Origin: Flagellimonas sp. HMM57
GTDB taxonomy: Bacteria; Bacteroidota; Bacteroidia; Flavobacteriales; Flavobacteriaceae
Reading direction: 5' to 3'
Assembly (NCBI RefSeq): GCF_021390175.1
Contig: NZ_CP090004.1
Span: 2,232,001-2,296,000 of the forward strand
DNA: 64,000 nucleotides
Shown here: piece by piece, positions 44,783-53,936 of the stretch
How positions within the stretch are numbered: position 1 is the first letter of the stretch
Layout of the letters: each line of letters begins with the position of its first letter
Program-made: the position numbers and the translations under genes
Notes under the pieces: generated by a model
Seen by the model: only the letters and a program-made list of their open reading frames with translations
The model's database searches: none
What the model was told of the DNA's origin: nothing

Positions 44783-45715
44783 TTAAACGTAATTTAAGAC
44801 ATATAGTAAAGAGACAATGCCCAAAACAATCCACGTAAAAATACCAACTATTAGAATGTTGAAGCCAAGCTTTTTTAGTTGTGAAATGTTAATTTGTAAA
44901 CCGATCAAGAAAAGTGTGAATATCAATGCCTTTCGTGCACCCCATACAATATGTTCACTAAAAACCTCAGCGGATGATACGTAAGAATTGATCAACATTG
45001 CCCCGATAAACCCAAAAATGAACCATGGGAATGTAAATTTTTCTTTTGAGTTAGAACCGAACGAAATGATCAGTACTAATGGAATGATCCAAAGTGTCCT
45101 GACCAGTTTAGTAGTGGTAGCTACATTTAATGCAACATTTCCGTAAACTTCCGCTGCGCCGACCACAGAACTTGTATCGTGAATAGCGATGGCGCTCCAA
45201 GTACCAAATTGAATTTGATTTAGTTCAAAGTAATGACCAATGTATGGGAAGATAAATAGTGCAATAGCGTTGAGCAAAAAAACAATGGCAAGTGAAATTG
45301 AGGTTTGGGATGAATCGGCTTTTAAACTTGGACTGACCGCTGCAATAGCACTGCCACCACATATGGCTGTTCCAGAAGCAACCAATATTGTGGTAATTCT
45401 TTCTGAATTAAGGATTTTGCCAATAGCAAAAGCAATGATAAAAGTGCAAACAATAGTAATGAGTGTAATGAAAAAGCTATTTGAGCCAACTTCTATGGCT
45501 TGTTGCATGTGAATTCCGAAACCAAGTCCAACCACCGAAAGCTGTAACAAGGTTTTTTGGAAATTCTTACTGTTTTGAACTAAATCCTGTTCGGCAATCT
45601 TGAAGATTCCGCAAACCATTCCTGCACCAAGGGCTATTGCAGGAGATATATATCCTAAAAGGGTACCAATAAGTACCACTATACCCAATATATATGTCGC
45701 TGTTTTTGAAAGCAT
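44783..45715 (-). CDS. YeiH/PSE-family membrane protein, putative sulfate/sulfite exporter
   Basis: Integral membrane protein of 310 residues with about nine or ten helices, member of the conserved 698 family (PF03601-type). Family marks: GYISPAIALGAGMVCGI, LLQLSVVGLGFGIHMQQAIEVG, ILVASGTAICGGSAIAAVSPSLKA, and the last helices LIFTLFLIGLQINISQLKKLG. Some members are annotated as sulfate exporters; experimental proof is thin. Its position next to a LacI gene and behind a copy of the operator suggests export of sulfite or sulfate released from sulfonate. It precedes lacI by 53 bases and probably shares its transcript. Confidence 0.85.
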   Translation of the reverse strand: MLSKTATYILGIVVLIGTLLGYISPAIALGAGMVCGIFKIAEQDLVQNSKNFQKTLLQLSVVGLGFGIHMQQAIEVGSNSFFITLITIVCTFIIAFAIGKILNSERITTILVASGTAICGGSAIAAVSPSLKADSSQTSISLAIVFLLNAIALFIFPYIGHYFELNQIQFGTWSAIAIHDTSSVVGAAEVYGNVALNVATTTKLVRTLWIIPLVLIISFGSNSKEKFTFPWFIFGFIGAMLINSYVSSAEVFSEHIVWGARKALIFTLFLIGLQINISQLKKLGFNILIVGIFTWIVLGIVSLLYVLNYV

Positions 45716-45744
45716 TCTGAATGGCTGTAAATCTACAAATAAAA

Positions 45745-45760
45745 ATGTAAACGTTTACAT
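45745..45760. promoter_or_regulatory. LacI-type operator, site 2
   Basis: ATGTAAACGTTTACAT is a perfect 16-bp palindrome identical to the core of site 1. It lies 29 bases before the YeiH start. A 7-of-8 match to the -7 box (minus-strand TTTATTTG, plus-strand 45736-45743) abuts it, so bound repressor would cover the promoter of yeiH-lacI, giving autoregulation. Confidence 0.8.
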
Positions 45761-45778
45761 CCAATAAATTGTGAATAG

Positions 45779-48700
45779 CTACTTGTTGTATCTAAATATT
45801 TTTGGTTTCTGACTATTGATGGCAACAAATAAAAACGCTACACCATTTTTATCTTTAAAGGTTTGAAGATGTTTTACTTCACCTCTCACATAAAAACCAG
45901 ATTCATCATGAGGTAACCAATCGTACTCGCCATTTTCACTTGCAATTAAGACACTACCATAACTTGCGTCCAGTCTACCATACTGTGGCTTAAAATTGTA
46001 ATTATTGCCCGCTAAAATGATATCGAGTTTGCCATCTCCGTTAATATCCTTGCAGTTAACACTACAAATGCACGAAAATTGTGTCTCTCTTGGCAGCTTC
46101 TTTATGTCAAAATTACCAGTTCCATCGTTTATCGCAATAACGCTCTCGGTAGTATTAACTTCTTTGACAATAGTGTTTTTTAAAATGCTGGGATCTATCA
46201 ATTGATCAATACTTTTAGTTGCGTAGTCCGAAAACTTCAAATTCTGTTTTTTTAACGATACGAGTTGTGAGGTCAATTCTCTTTTTAGGGATACGGGAAA
46301 ATCTCTATTATCAATACTTCTTGTAACGATTTGTTCTATTGTTCCATTATCATCAAAATCGTTGATAAACATTTTGGCCGGAGCTTCTTTTGAAGCATTG
46401 TACGCCGCATTGCTTCCTTGGTTTCCCAGTATCAGATCTATATCGCCATCATTGTCCAAGTCTTTAGGATAAACCGTATTCCACCAACCGAGTAAGTTAT
46501 CTAATGAACTTGTTTTCGGACTAAGTCTTCTTCCGTTGTTCTTGAAAATCTTAGGACTTCCCCAATCGGTCATTACCACCAAATCTTTTTTCGAATCCCC
46601 ATCTACATCTGCCCATTTGGCGTCTGTGACCATTCCTGCTTTTTTAAGGTGAAATGCTTTACTTTCAGTTATGTCCGAAAAGTTTCCTTCCCCATCATTC
46701 TGCAGAAATAGATGTTGTGGTGTAACCCCATAAGTGCCAAGGATACTTCTGCTTCCAATAAAAAGGTCTTGGTCACCATCAGCATCAAAATCATAGGGAG
46801 CAATTACCGAAACATTGGTATTGAGACTTGCTATTTTATTAGGGCTTTTGGAAAAGTTTCCTTTTCCATCATTAATATAGATGCGATTCTGGTAATTGCT
46901 TGCATCCCCAGGAATGTTTCCGCCTGATCCAACCACTAAATCCATATCTCCATCTCCATCTACATCTACAAAAGCAGAAGCAGTATCTTCAAAAAGCCTA
47001 TCGGCCCTAAAAACATCTTGGACATATGCTGGCTTTAGTGTGCCATTCCCTTTGTGCAGATATATTTTTGCGGCTTCGCCTTTGGCACCACCAATAAAAA
47101 TATCTTCATTGCCATCATTGTCAATATCCGCTACAGCAATTGTTGGTCCTTCTTTGGAAAGCATTTTTGATATAAGCCCTTCATAATCAAAATCTACATG
47201 CCTGTCCTCAATATGCCTAGGTATCGAAGATTCTATTTCGGTCAAAAATGGTGTTTTGATTTCTTCAATCTTTTTGAAAATTTCAACAGCATCAACTTGT
47301 TTGAGTATTAATGTTGTGTTGATGGTAACGGATGTGAGTGTTTGGGTTTCATCATTGGGCCATATCACCCGTAACGAATCAATCGTTGATTTTTTTCCGA
47401 GGCCTATAACCATTTTATAATCTACCGAGGATTGAAAACCTCTGCTCGGAATCAGTTCTTGCCGTATTATTTCGCTCCCTGTAAAAAGTTCTACAACGCT
47501 GCCTACCCCAAAGGTATTCGGAGCCTTTCCTATCAGATTTATATTGATATAATTGTTCGAGCTCTTTTCGGAGTTATTTTGGTATACAAAAAGTTCTTGG
47601 TTTACGTTATTTACAATGATATCCAAGTCACCATCGTTGTCTAAATCCCCATAGGCTGCCCCGTTGGAAAAACTAGGGGTATTTAATCCCCAATTTTCAG
47701 ATGAATTTGAAAAAGTTAAATCTCCATTGTTCTTAAAAGCATAATTTGAGATAGGGGTGGAGGGCATAGCATTGATAACCGCATCTTTTTGGTCTTTACT
47801 CCCAGAAATGGCAGTTTGTTGCCTAGCTACATCTTCAAAAAAATCTATAAAGTCTTGATTGGTCAAGTCATGGTAAATACCGTTGCACACATAAATATCT
47901 CGATAACCATCATTATCCATATCGAAGAGAAGCGCTCCCCAGCTCCAGTCCGTTCCGGAAACTCCACTATAATTGGCAATTTCTGAAAACGAATTTCCTT
48001 GATTCAGTTGCAGTGTATTCTGCATGTATTGATAATAATAATCATTCTGCAGTTTTCGTTGGTGTGTGTCGTAGGTCTCAAAAGTGGTCGTGTTTTTCAA
48101 TCTTTCATCGCCTTCGGGCAACATATCGGTAACAAAAATATCCGACTTTCCATCGTTATTGATATCTGCCATATCCGCTCCCATGGAAAATAAGCTTAAA
48201 TGGTTGGCCCAATCCTTAATACTTTCGGTAAAAGTTCCATCTTGATTGTTAATGTAGAGATAGTCATGTTCAAAAAAATCATTGGACACATAGATATCAG
48301 GGAAAAGATCATTGTTAATATCCCCTATAGTGACTCCTAGACCAAACCCCACAAGGCTCCCGTATATGTTGGCCTCCTCGCTTACATCTTTAAAAACACC
48401 ATTATCATTTCGAAACAGTTTATCTCCACCACCTTTTATTTCATCTATGACGTTCCAGTCTTCGGCTCTTAAGTCTCTTTTGTTTTCATACCCTAAACTA
48501 GCTACTGGTATGAAACTATTGTTCAGCATATATACATCAAGGTCCCCATCTTTATCATAATCGAAGAATGCTGCATGCGTAGTGAACCCGCTATCTGCTA
48601 AGTTGTATTGTTCTGCTTTTTCGGTAAAGGTCAAATCTCCATTGTTGATGAAGAGTTCATTTTTCTGGTCATCTCCTTTAATGTTACCAGCATTGCAGAC

Positions 48701-49114
48701 GTAAATATCCAAAAGGCCATCAGCATTGATATCCACTAAAACTACCCCGGTTGACCATGCTTTGGTTCCGGAAACACCAGAAGACTCGGTAATATCTTCA
48801 AAAGTGAAATTTCCTTTATTTAGAAACAGTTTGTTTTTTTTGCGGTTAGCGGTAAGGTAGATGTCGGGCAATCCGTCATTATTGATGTCCCCAATGGCAA
48901 CGCCGCCACCGTTATAGAAATTACGGTACAAGAAAATATTAAAATCTTCCTCGTTTTCTATTTGGTTGATAAAGGATATCCCAGTTTGGGTGCTGTCTAA
49001 AGCTGTGAAGAGTAGTTCAGAAGAGATGTTTTTTTCCTCCGTTTTCTTCTTGGAACAAGAAACGGACAGAAAAACTAAAATGCTTATAAAATAAAAAAGA
49101 AGTCTTTTTGACAT
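45779..49114 (-). CDS. giant FG-GAP/ASPIC-UnbV (CRTAC1-like) lipoprotein, copy 3
   Basis: Exported lipoprotein of about 1111 residues; ATG 49114 (MSKRLLFYFISILVFLSVSCSKKK) gives the lipobox signal directly, while ATG 49147 adds 11 residues. Same architecture as copies 1 and 2: FG-GAP blades (VAIGDINNDGLPDIYLTAN, GDLDVYMLNNSFIPV, MDNDGYRDIYVCNGIY), ASPIC/UnbV domain at about 520-610 (LIPSRGFQSSVDYKMVIGLG, LRVIWPND), then a second propeller (AVADIDNDGNEDIFIGGAK, DVDGDGDMDLVVGSGG). It follows susD after a terminator and precedes yeiH; it has its own upstream region of about 145 bases. Probably a surface component linked to one of the two neighbouring loci. Confidence 0.9.
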   Translation of the reverse strand: MSKRLLFYFISILVFLSVSCSKKKTEEKNISSELLFTALDSTQTGISFINQIENEEDFNIFLYRNFYNGGGVAIGDINNDGLPDIYLTANRKKNKLFLNKGNFTFEDITESSGVSGTKAWSTGVVLVDINADGLLDIYVCNAGNIKGDDQKNELFINNGDLTFTEKAEQYNLADSGFTTHAAFFDYDKDGDLDVYMLNNSFIPVASLGYENKRDLRAEDWNVIDEIKGGGDKLFRNDNGVFKDVSEEANIYGSLVGFGLGVTIGDINNDLFPDIYVSNDFFEHDYLYINNQDGTFTESIKDWANHLSLFSMGADMADINNDGKSDIFVTDMLPEGDERLKNTTTFETYDTHQRKLQNDYYYQYMQNTLQLNQGNSFSEIANYSGVSGTDWSWGALLFDMDNDGYRDIYVCNGIYHDLTNQDFIDFFEDVARQQTAISGSKDQKDAVINAMPSTPISNYAFKNNGDLTFSNSSENWGLNTPSFSNGAAYGDLDNDGDLDIIVNNVNQELFVYQNNSEKSSNNYININLIGKAPNTFGVGSVVELFTGSEIIRQELIPSRGFQSSVDYKMVIGLGKKSTIDSLRVIWPNDETQTLTSVTINTTLILKQVDAVEIFKKIEEIKTPFLTEIESSIPRHIEDRHVDFDYEGLISKMLSKEGPTIAVADIDNDGNEDIFIGGAKGEAAKIYLHKGNGTLKPAYVQDVFRADRLFEDTASAFVDVDGDGDMDLVVGSGGNIPGDASNYQNRIYINDGKGNFSKSPNKIASLNTNVSVIAPYDFDADGDQDLFIGSRSILGTYGVTPQHLFLQNDGEGNFSDITESKAFHLKKAGMVTDAKWADVDGDSKKDLVVMTDWGSPKIFKNNGRRLSPKTSSLDNLLGWWNTVYPKDLDNDGDIDLILGNQGSNAAYNASKEAPAKMFINDFDDNGTIEQIVTRSIDNRDFPVSLKRELTSQLVSLKKQNLKFSDYATKSIDQLIDPSILKNTIVKEVNTTESVIAINDGTGNFDIKKLPRETQFSCICSVNCKDINGDGKLDIILAGNNYNFKPQYGRLDASYGSVLIASENGEYDWLPHDESGFYVRGEVKHLQTFKDKNGVAFLFVAINSQKPKIFRYNK

Positions 49115-49259
49115 CTGATGTTGAGATAAGTTTGAATATGAGATCATTATGTTTTTGAAAGTATCAAAAGGTACAACCTTTTATATCTTGAAAACTAACT
49201 ATTTTGAGCCGACTTTCATAATGATATGTTGATATTAACGCTGTTAAAATTTATAATAA

Positions 49260-49287
49260 AAAAGAGGGCAATGCATTGCCCTCTTTT
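49260..49287 (-). terminator. intrinsic terminator of the susCD transcript
   Basis: A perfect 28-bp palindrome whose arms are AAAAGAGGGCAATG and CATTGCCCTCTTTT. In the minus-strand direction it ends in a run of T (TCTTTTTT). It begins 25 bases after the susD stop. Confidence 0.9.
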
Positions 49288-49312
49288 ATTGATAAACTTA
49301 AACTGTATTGAT

Positions 49313-50863
49313 TTAGTAACCTTCGTTTTGTACTAAATTTGGGTTTGATCCTAATGCAGTTGCTGGTATGGGGAACAAATTTCTAAATTCATCCTGTACG
49401 GTTTTCATTTCCCAAGTATCAGCAAAGGTGCCGAAACGAATTTGTACAGCCCTATTACCAGCTATATTGGCTTCTGAATTTAATTCTTTGGTAATCTCAT
49501 CCTTCAATTCCTCTAGGGTAATAGAACCCAACGTAGCTACACCGGCTCTCTCTCTAATCAGGTTTACATCGGCCAATGGATCTGCACCTTCGCCACCTCT
49601 CAATCCTGCTTCCGCTCTCATGAGTAAGGCCTCGGCAAAACGTAACCAAACGAAATTATTAGTGGGGTCAGGAAAACCATCAGCTCCTCTTTGAGGATAC
49701 TTCACGATTCTAATACCATTTCTTTCGTTATTGATTTCAAGACTTGTCAAGAGTTCGTCCTCGTAAACCAACGATGTTCCTTGTCTGTCTTGAAGAGGTT
49801 CTCCACTGCCATTTAATTGCTGCCCTCGAAGATAACCTGTCGATAGCCCATTGAAATCAGGGCCAGCTAAACCTAATCTGGCATCATCATTAACATCACT
49901 TGTTCCATGCAACCTAAAGGTTTCGGTAAGCGTAACAAAACCGTTCCATCCGGTTTGGTTGGGGTGAATCATATTGAAAACCCTTTGTCCTGTTCCTACG
50001 TCCAATGCCATAATAACCTCGTCATTACCCGCGGCAGCAGATAAATCCCAAATATCAAAATATCCATTTGGGCCATCACTATCATCTAAGGTAAACCCTA
50101 AAAGTTCTATGGCATCAACATCATCTATAACCGCATCCATTGCTCCTGCAGGAGCTGAACCCAATATACTCATTGAATTTAAATTAACTTTTGCCCTTAG
50201 AAAACGAGCAGTGGCCTCACCAATGTTGAATATGTCTCCATCTGGTCCATCGGTATGCAGATTACCACTTGAGATTGCGGTATTTAAGTCTTCTAGAATG
50301 AAATCAAAAGCTTCTTGTGCACTAAGTACAGTTGGATCAACGTCTACACCTTCATTTACTCCCCTAAAGGGTACTTGACCGAAAAAATTTAAAACCATAA
50401 ACATATTTATAGCTCTAATTACTTGTGCTTGTGCAGTTATTGACGCATCGGCACCAGAAGCGGGATCTAAAAGCTGTGTGGCCGCCAAAACCTGGGAATT
50501 TCTATTATTCCAAGAATTTAATACATATAGCTGGGTAGCATTCCATGAATGGTTGTGAAGTTGCCTCCATACACCATTATCTCCCCAGTCCGCTCCCCTG
50601 GTGAGTACTGCTATATTGTCCGCAGTAACTTCCATAAGTGCATATTCATTGTTTTGGGCATTTAGATTTTCTATGTTGTTGTATAGGGCCTCTAGTGAAT
50701 TTACCGTGCTGACAACACCTCCAAAACTACCATCTTCAGTTGATGCTGAAACGGAATCTTGTAACGGAACCTCTAAATCGGTACATGATTGTCCAACAAG
50801 AAATAGTACCACTATTCCAATTGATTGGATCAATCTTTTTTTAAACATTTTTTTTCTCATCAT
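49313..50863 (-). CDS. susD: SusD/RagB-family nutrient-binding outer membrane lipoprotein
   Basis: Surface lipoprotein of about 516 residues that caps the SusC channel and binds the ligand. The ATG at 50863 (MMRKKMFKKRL) follows an A-rich leader and lies just after the susC stop; the longer in-frame ATG at 50890 lies inside susC. Lipobox LVGQSCTD. SusD features: TPR-like helices with ALYNNIENLNAQNNEYALMEVTADN, AQVIRAINMFMVLNFFGQVPF, QEAFDFILEDLNTAIS, NFVWLRFAEALLMRAEAGLRG, DVNLIRERAGV and a C-terminal LFPIPATALGSNPNLVQNEGY. The ligand cannot be read from the sequence, though an alpha-glucan is suggested by the divergent GH65-GH13 operon. A strong terminator follows. Confidence 0.93.
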   Translation of the reverse strand: MMRKKMFKKRLIQSIGIVVLFLVGQSCTDLEVPLQDSVSASTEDGSFGGVVSTVNSLEALYNNIENLNAQNNEYALMEVTADNIAVLTRGADWGDNGVWRQLHNHSWNATQLYVLNSWNNRNSQVLAATQLLDPASGADASITAQAQVIRAINMFMVLNFFGQVPFRGVNEGVDVDPTVLSAQEAFDFILEDLNTAISSGNLHTDGPDGDIFNIGEATARFLRAKVNLNSMSILGSAPAGAMDAVIDDVDAIELLGFTLDDSDGPNGYFDIWDLSAAAGNDEVIMALDVGTGQRVFNMIHPNQTGWNGFVTLTETFRLHGTSDVNDDARLGLAGPDFNGLSTGYLRGQQLNGSGEPLQDRQGTSLVYEDELLTSLEINNERNGIRIVKYPQRGADGFPDPTNNFVWLRFAEALLMRAEAGLRGGEGADPLADVNLIRERAGVATLGSITLEELKDEITKELNSEANIAGNRAVQIRFGTFADTWEMKTVQDEFRNLFPIPATALGSNPNLVQNEGY

Positions 50864-50876
50864 TTTAATTTTTTTA

Positions 50877-53800
50877 TTAGAAACTTGCATTAAAGCCTAA
50901 AGATATAGTTGTTGGTCTAGGAAATGCTGTCAAGTCAATGCCTAACGAAGGAACATTATTCAGATTTCTGTCTACTGAAACTTCAGGATCTTGTCCACTG
51001 TAATCAGTTAAGACAAAAAGATTTTGAGCACTTGCAAAAACACGCAGGCTACTAAACAGACTGGTTTCAGCTAACGGAAAGTTATGTCCGACAGTTACAT
51101 TTTGTAATCGTAAAAATGAGCCATCTTCTAAAAATCTAGACGAAACTTCTGCAATGTTCAGAGGGTTTTCGGCCCCAACGAATGGAAGAATATCAGTCGT
51201 AACGTTTCTTCCCTGTGCCAAATTACCTATAGCAAAAAAAGCATTTCTATTATTGCTATAAATGGATTGACCAAATTGACCGTTAAAGAAGATGCTCATA
51301 TCCCAGTTTTTGTAGCTGAAGTTTTGGGTAAAACCCAAAGTTACATCTGGTAAAGCGCTCTCACCAACAAATCTGGGAGTTCCTATAGTCGATTCCTCGC
51401 CATTAGCATCCAAAAATAAGTTTACACCTTCTGTTGGTTGTATATTGTTTGGATCAGCTACAGGAGTTAATCCCCTCCAGTCATTCAAATAAAAACTAAA
51501 TAGAGGTTGGCCGTTCTCTAGTTGTTGGGCAAAAGCACCTGTTAGGCCTGGCCCGTTAATGGCACCTGTCTGAATCGGCTGTCCATTGAAATTCTGAATT
51601 ACATTATCATTATAACCAACATTGAAATTTAGGTCCCAAGAAAAGTCTTCATTTTCCACTATAAGGGCATTCAAGTTCAATTCGACTCCTGAATTCTTGA
51701 TTTCCCCATCTACGTTTTCGAAAACAAAGGGTTGAACTGCTGGCTGGGCACTCTGAGTCTGTAAAAGGAATCCTGAAGTAATTCTGCTGTAATATTCCAC
51801 AGAACCACTAATCCTGCTATCCAAAAATGCGAAATCAACACCAATATTCAATTGTTCGTTTTCTTCCCATCTTAAATCTGGATTTTCAAAGGCAGGAAAT
51901 AGGGTTCCCCCTGGGTTGAAAACCCCACCGTTGTCTATACCTCCGGTTGCTGGAGGAGTTGGGTCAAGATTTCCCACATTGAATCTTTCGCGGCGGGTAA
52001 AATTGTTTGAACCAAGACCCTCTTGGTTTCCGGTTACGCCCCATGCGGCCCTAAGTTTAAACCTGTCAAAAAACTCTGGAAACCAATCCTCTTCAGAAAG
52101 TGTCCATGCAGCACCCACAGCTCCAAATGTTCCGTACTTATTATTACCACCGAACCTTGAAGATCCGTCTATTCTCAATGTACCTGAGAAATTGTACTTG
52201 CTATTGATAGAATAATTTGTTCTGAGAAAGAACGATTGTAACTCATCTCTGTTCAAAGAAGTTTGATTAGAAAAAGTAGTGGCAGAAGCCAAGTTGTTTA
52301 CCATTTGAAACAAATCTGCTGTTCTAAAATTTGCGGCTTCTATTGATATATTTTCAGCAACAAATTCTTGATAGGAATGTCCCAGAGTAATGTCTAATAC
52401 ATCGCCCTCCCCAATTTCCTTATTATAATTTAAATAAGATTCCCATGTAGTGTTTGTTAAATCAACCTCAAAAAAGGTAGCCTTTCCTATTCCTGAAGTT
52501 TGCTCGGAATTAAACAAAGATGAAATGGCCGAGTTTGCAGATGATGTCGATTTATCTAAGCCTATGTTGGTATTCAGTTTTAGATTATCTGTGAATCTAT
52601 ATTCTGCTCCTACATTGATCAGTGCCCTCAACGTACTTGAGATATTTCTTGAAAGCCCAAGTACGGCCAATGGATTCCTAGTTTCAAAGGTTGGTTGATT
52701 AAAACTTCCATTTTCCAAACGAATGGGTTGAGTAGGATTAAAAGCCCAAGTAGTAGCCAATAAATCACCTCTAGCATTTGGATTATCAGAAATAGAAGGT
52801 CTTTGTGCTTCTATGTTTGATATAGTCGCTTGGGTTGTTAATCGTAACTTATCATCAAAAAAGCGTTGTGATGCATTAAATCTAGCCGTCAATCTATCAA
52901 AATAACTATCTTCTACCTCCCCTTCTTGATCTTGGTAGCCAAATGATAACCTATAATTTCCATTTTCATTACCACCGCCATAGGAAAGATTATAGTTTTG
53001 TGTAAATGAAGTTCTATAAATTTCATCTTGCCAAGAATTTCTAGCACCAAAATCGAAGTCTGCAGCGTTTCCACCAAGATCAGTTTGAGCCTGTAAAAAT
53101 TGATCTACCGATAATAAATCTAATTGATTTGGAACATAACCGACCGAAAGTGTTGTCGAAAATTCCAGTGTACTTTTCCCTGGAGTACCTCCTTTAGTAG
53201 TTATTAAAACTACGCCGTTAGCTCCCCTAGAACCGTATATTGCAGTTGCCGAAGCATCCTTTAATATATCTATACTTGCAATATCATTAGGATTTAGGAA
53301 ACTTAATGGGTCAAGAGCAGCGGATGTACCAATGTCCGTGTTTCCTCCACCTGATACTCCCGAAGTATTTCCACCATTCAATGGAACACCGTCAACAACA
53401 TATAATGGATTGTTATTTGAACGTACAGAAGCGGTACCCCGTATTCTAACATTTACTGCTGCACCAGGTTCACCTGTGGTAGCTGATATTTGCACCCCTG
53501 CTGTTTTACCTTGAATTAATTGCTGTGGATTTACTATTACACCTTTGTTGAACTCTTCAGATTTGACACTCTCAATAGCACCAACTGCTGTCCTCCTTGT
53601 TTGAGTACCATAACCAACAACAACGACTTCGTCCAATTCGCTTGCATCTTCCTGTAAAACAACATTAATAGTTGTTTGTCCACTTACAGAAACCTCTTGA
53701 GAGGAGAAACCAATATAACTGAAAACGATAACTGCATCAGCAGCAACATCATTTAAAGTATAGTTACCGTCAAAATCAGTTTGAGTACCATTTGTTGTTC

Positions 53801-53936
53801 CCTTGACAACAACGCTGGCTCCCGGCAAAGGACCACTTGCGTCCGAAACAGTACCTGATACTGTCTGAGCTTTCGTTACTCCGAAACAAATAAATGCTCC
53901 CAATAACAAAAAACTTTTAAGTAGCGTAATCTTCAT
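50877..53936 (-). CDS. susC: SusC/RagA-family TonB-linked outer membrane transporter
   Basis: TonB-dependent outer membrane channel of 1019 residues. Signal peptide to about residue 23 (MKITLLKSFLLLGAFICFGVTKAQ), CarboxypepD_reg-like domain (VSGTVSDASGPLPGASVVVKGTTNGTQTDFDGNYTL), the SusC TonB-box region LDEVVVVGYGTQTRRTAVGAI, plug (GVQISATTGEPGAAVNVRIRGTASV, NNPLYVVDGVPLNGG, DASATAIYGSRGANGVVLITTKGG) and a 22-stranded barrel ending PTTISLGFNASF. It imports oligosaccharides together with SusD, 13 bases downstream. Divergent from LacI; a palindromic operator and a -7-like box (minus-strand TATGTTTA, plus-strand 53978-53985) lie upstream. Confidence 0.95.
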   Translation of the reverse strand: MKITLLKSFLLLGAFICFGVTKAQTVSGTVSDASGPLPGASVVVKGTTNGTQTDFDGNYTLNDVAADAVIVFSYIGFSSQEVSVSGQTTINVVLQEDASELDEVVVVGYGTQTRRTAVGAIESVKSEEFNKGVIVNPQQLIQGKTAGVQISATTGEPGAAVNVRIRGTASVRSNNNPLYVVDGVPLNGGNTSGVSGGGNTDIGTSAALDPLSFLNPNDIASIDILKDASATAIYGSRGANGVVLITTKGGTPGKSTLEFSTTLSVGYVPNQLDLLSVDQFLQAQTDLGGNAADFDFGARNSWQDEIYRTSFTQNYNLSYGGGNENGNYRLSFGYQDQEGEVEDSYFDRLTARFNASQRFFDDKLRLTTQATISNIEAQRPSISDNPNARGDLLATTWAFNPTQPIRLENGSFNQPTFETRNPLAVLGLSRNISSTLRALINVGAEYRFTDNLKLNTNIGLDKSTSSANSAISSLFNSEQTSGIGKATFFEVDLTNTTWESYLNYNKEIGEGDVLDITLGHSYQEFVAENISIEAANFRTADLFQMVNNLASATTFSNQTSLNRDELQSFFLRTNYSINSKYNFSGTLRIDGSSRFGGNNKYGTFGAVGAAWTLSEEDWFPEFFDRFKLRAAWGVTGNQEGLGSNNFTRRERFNVGNLDPTPPATGGIDNGGVFNPGGTLFPAFENPDLRWEENEQLNIGVDFAFLDSRISGSVEYYSRITSGFLLQTQSAQPAVQPFVFENVDGEIKNSGVELNLNALIVENEDFSWDLNFNVGYNDNVIQNFNGQPIQTGAINGPGLTGAFAQQLENGQPLFSFYLNDWRGLTPVADPNNIQPTEGVNLFLDANGEESTIGTPRFVGESALPDVTLGFTQNFSYKNWDMSIFFNGQFGQSIYSNNRNAFFAIGNLAQGRNVTTDILPFVGAENPLNIAEVSSRFLEDGSFLRLQNVTVGHNFPLAETSLFSSLRVFASAQNLFVLTDYSGQDPEVSVDRNLNNVPSLGIDLTAFPRPTTISLGFNASF

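Noticed and set aside
49313-50890. SusD start at 50890
   Set aside because: That ATG lies inside susC; the ATG at 50863 follows the susC stop and an A-rich leader.
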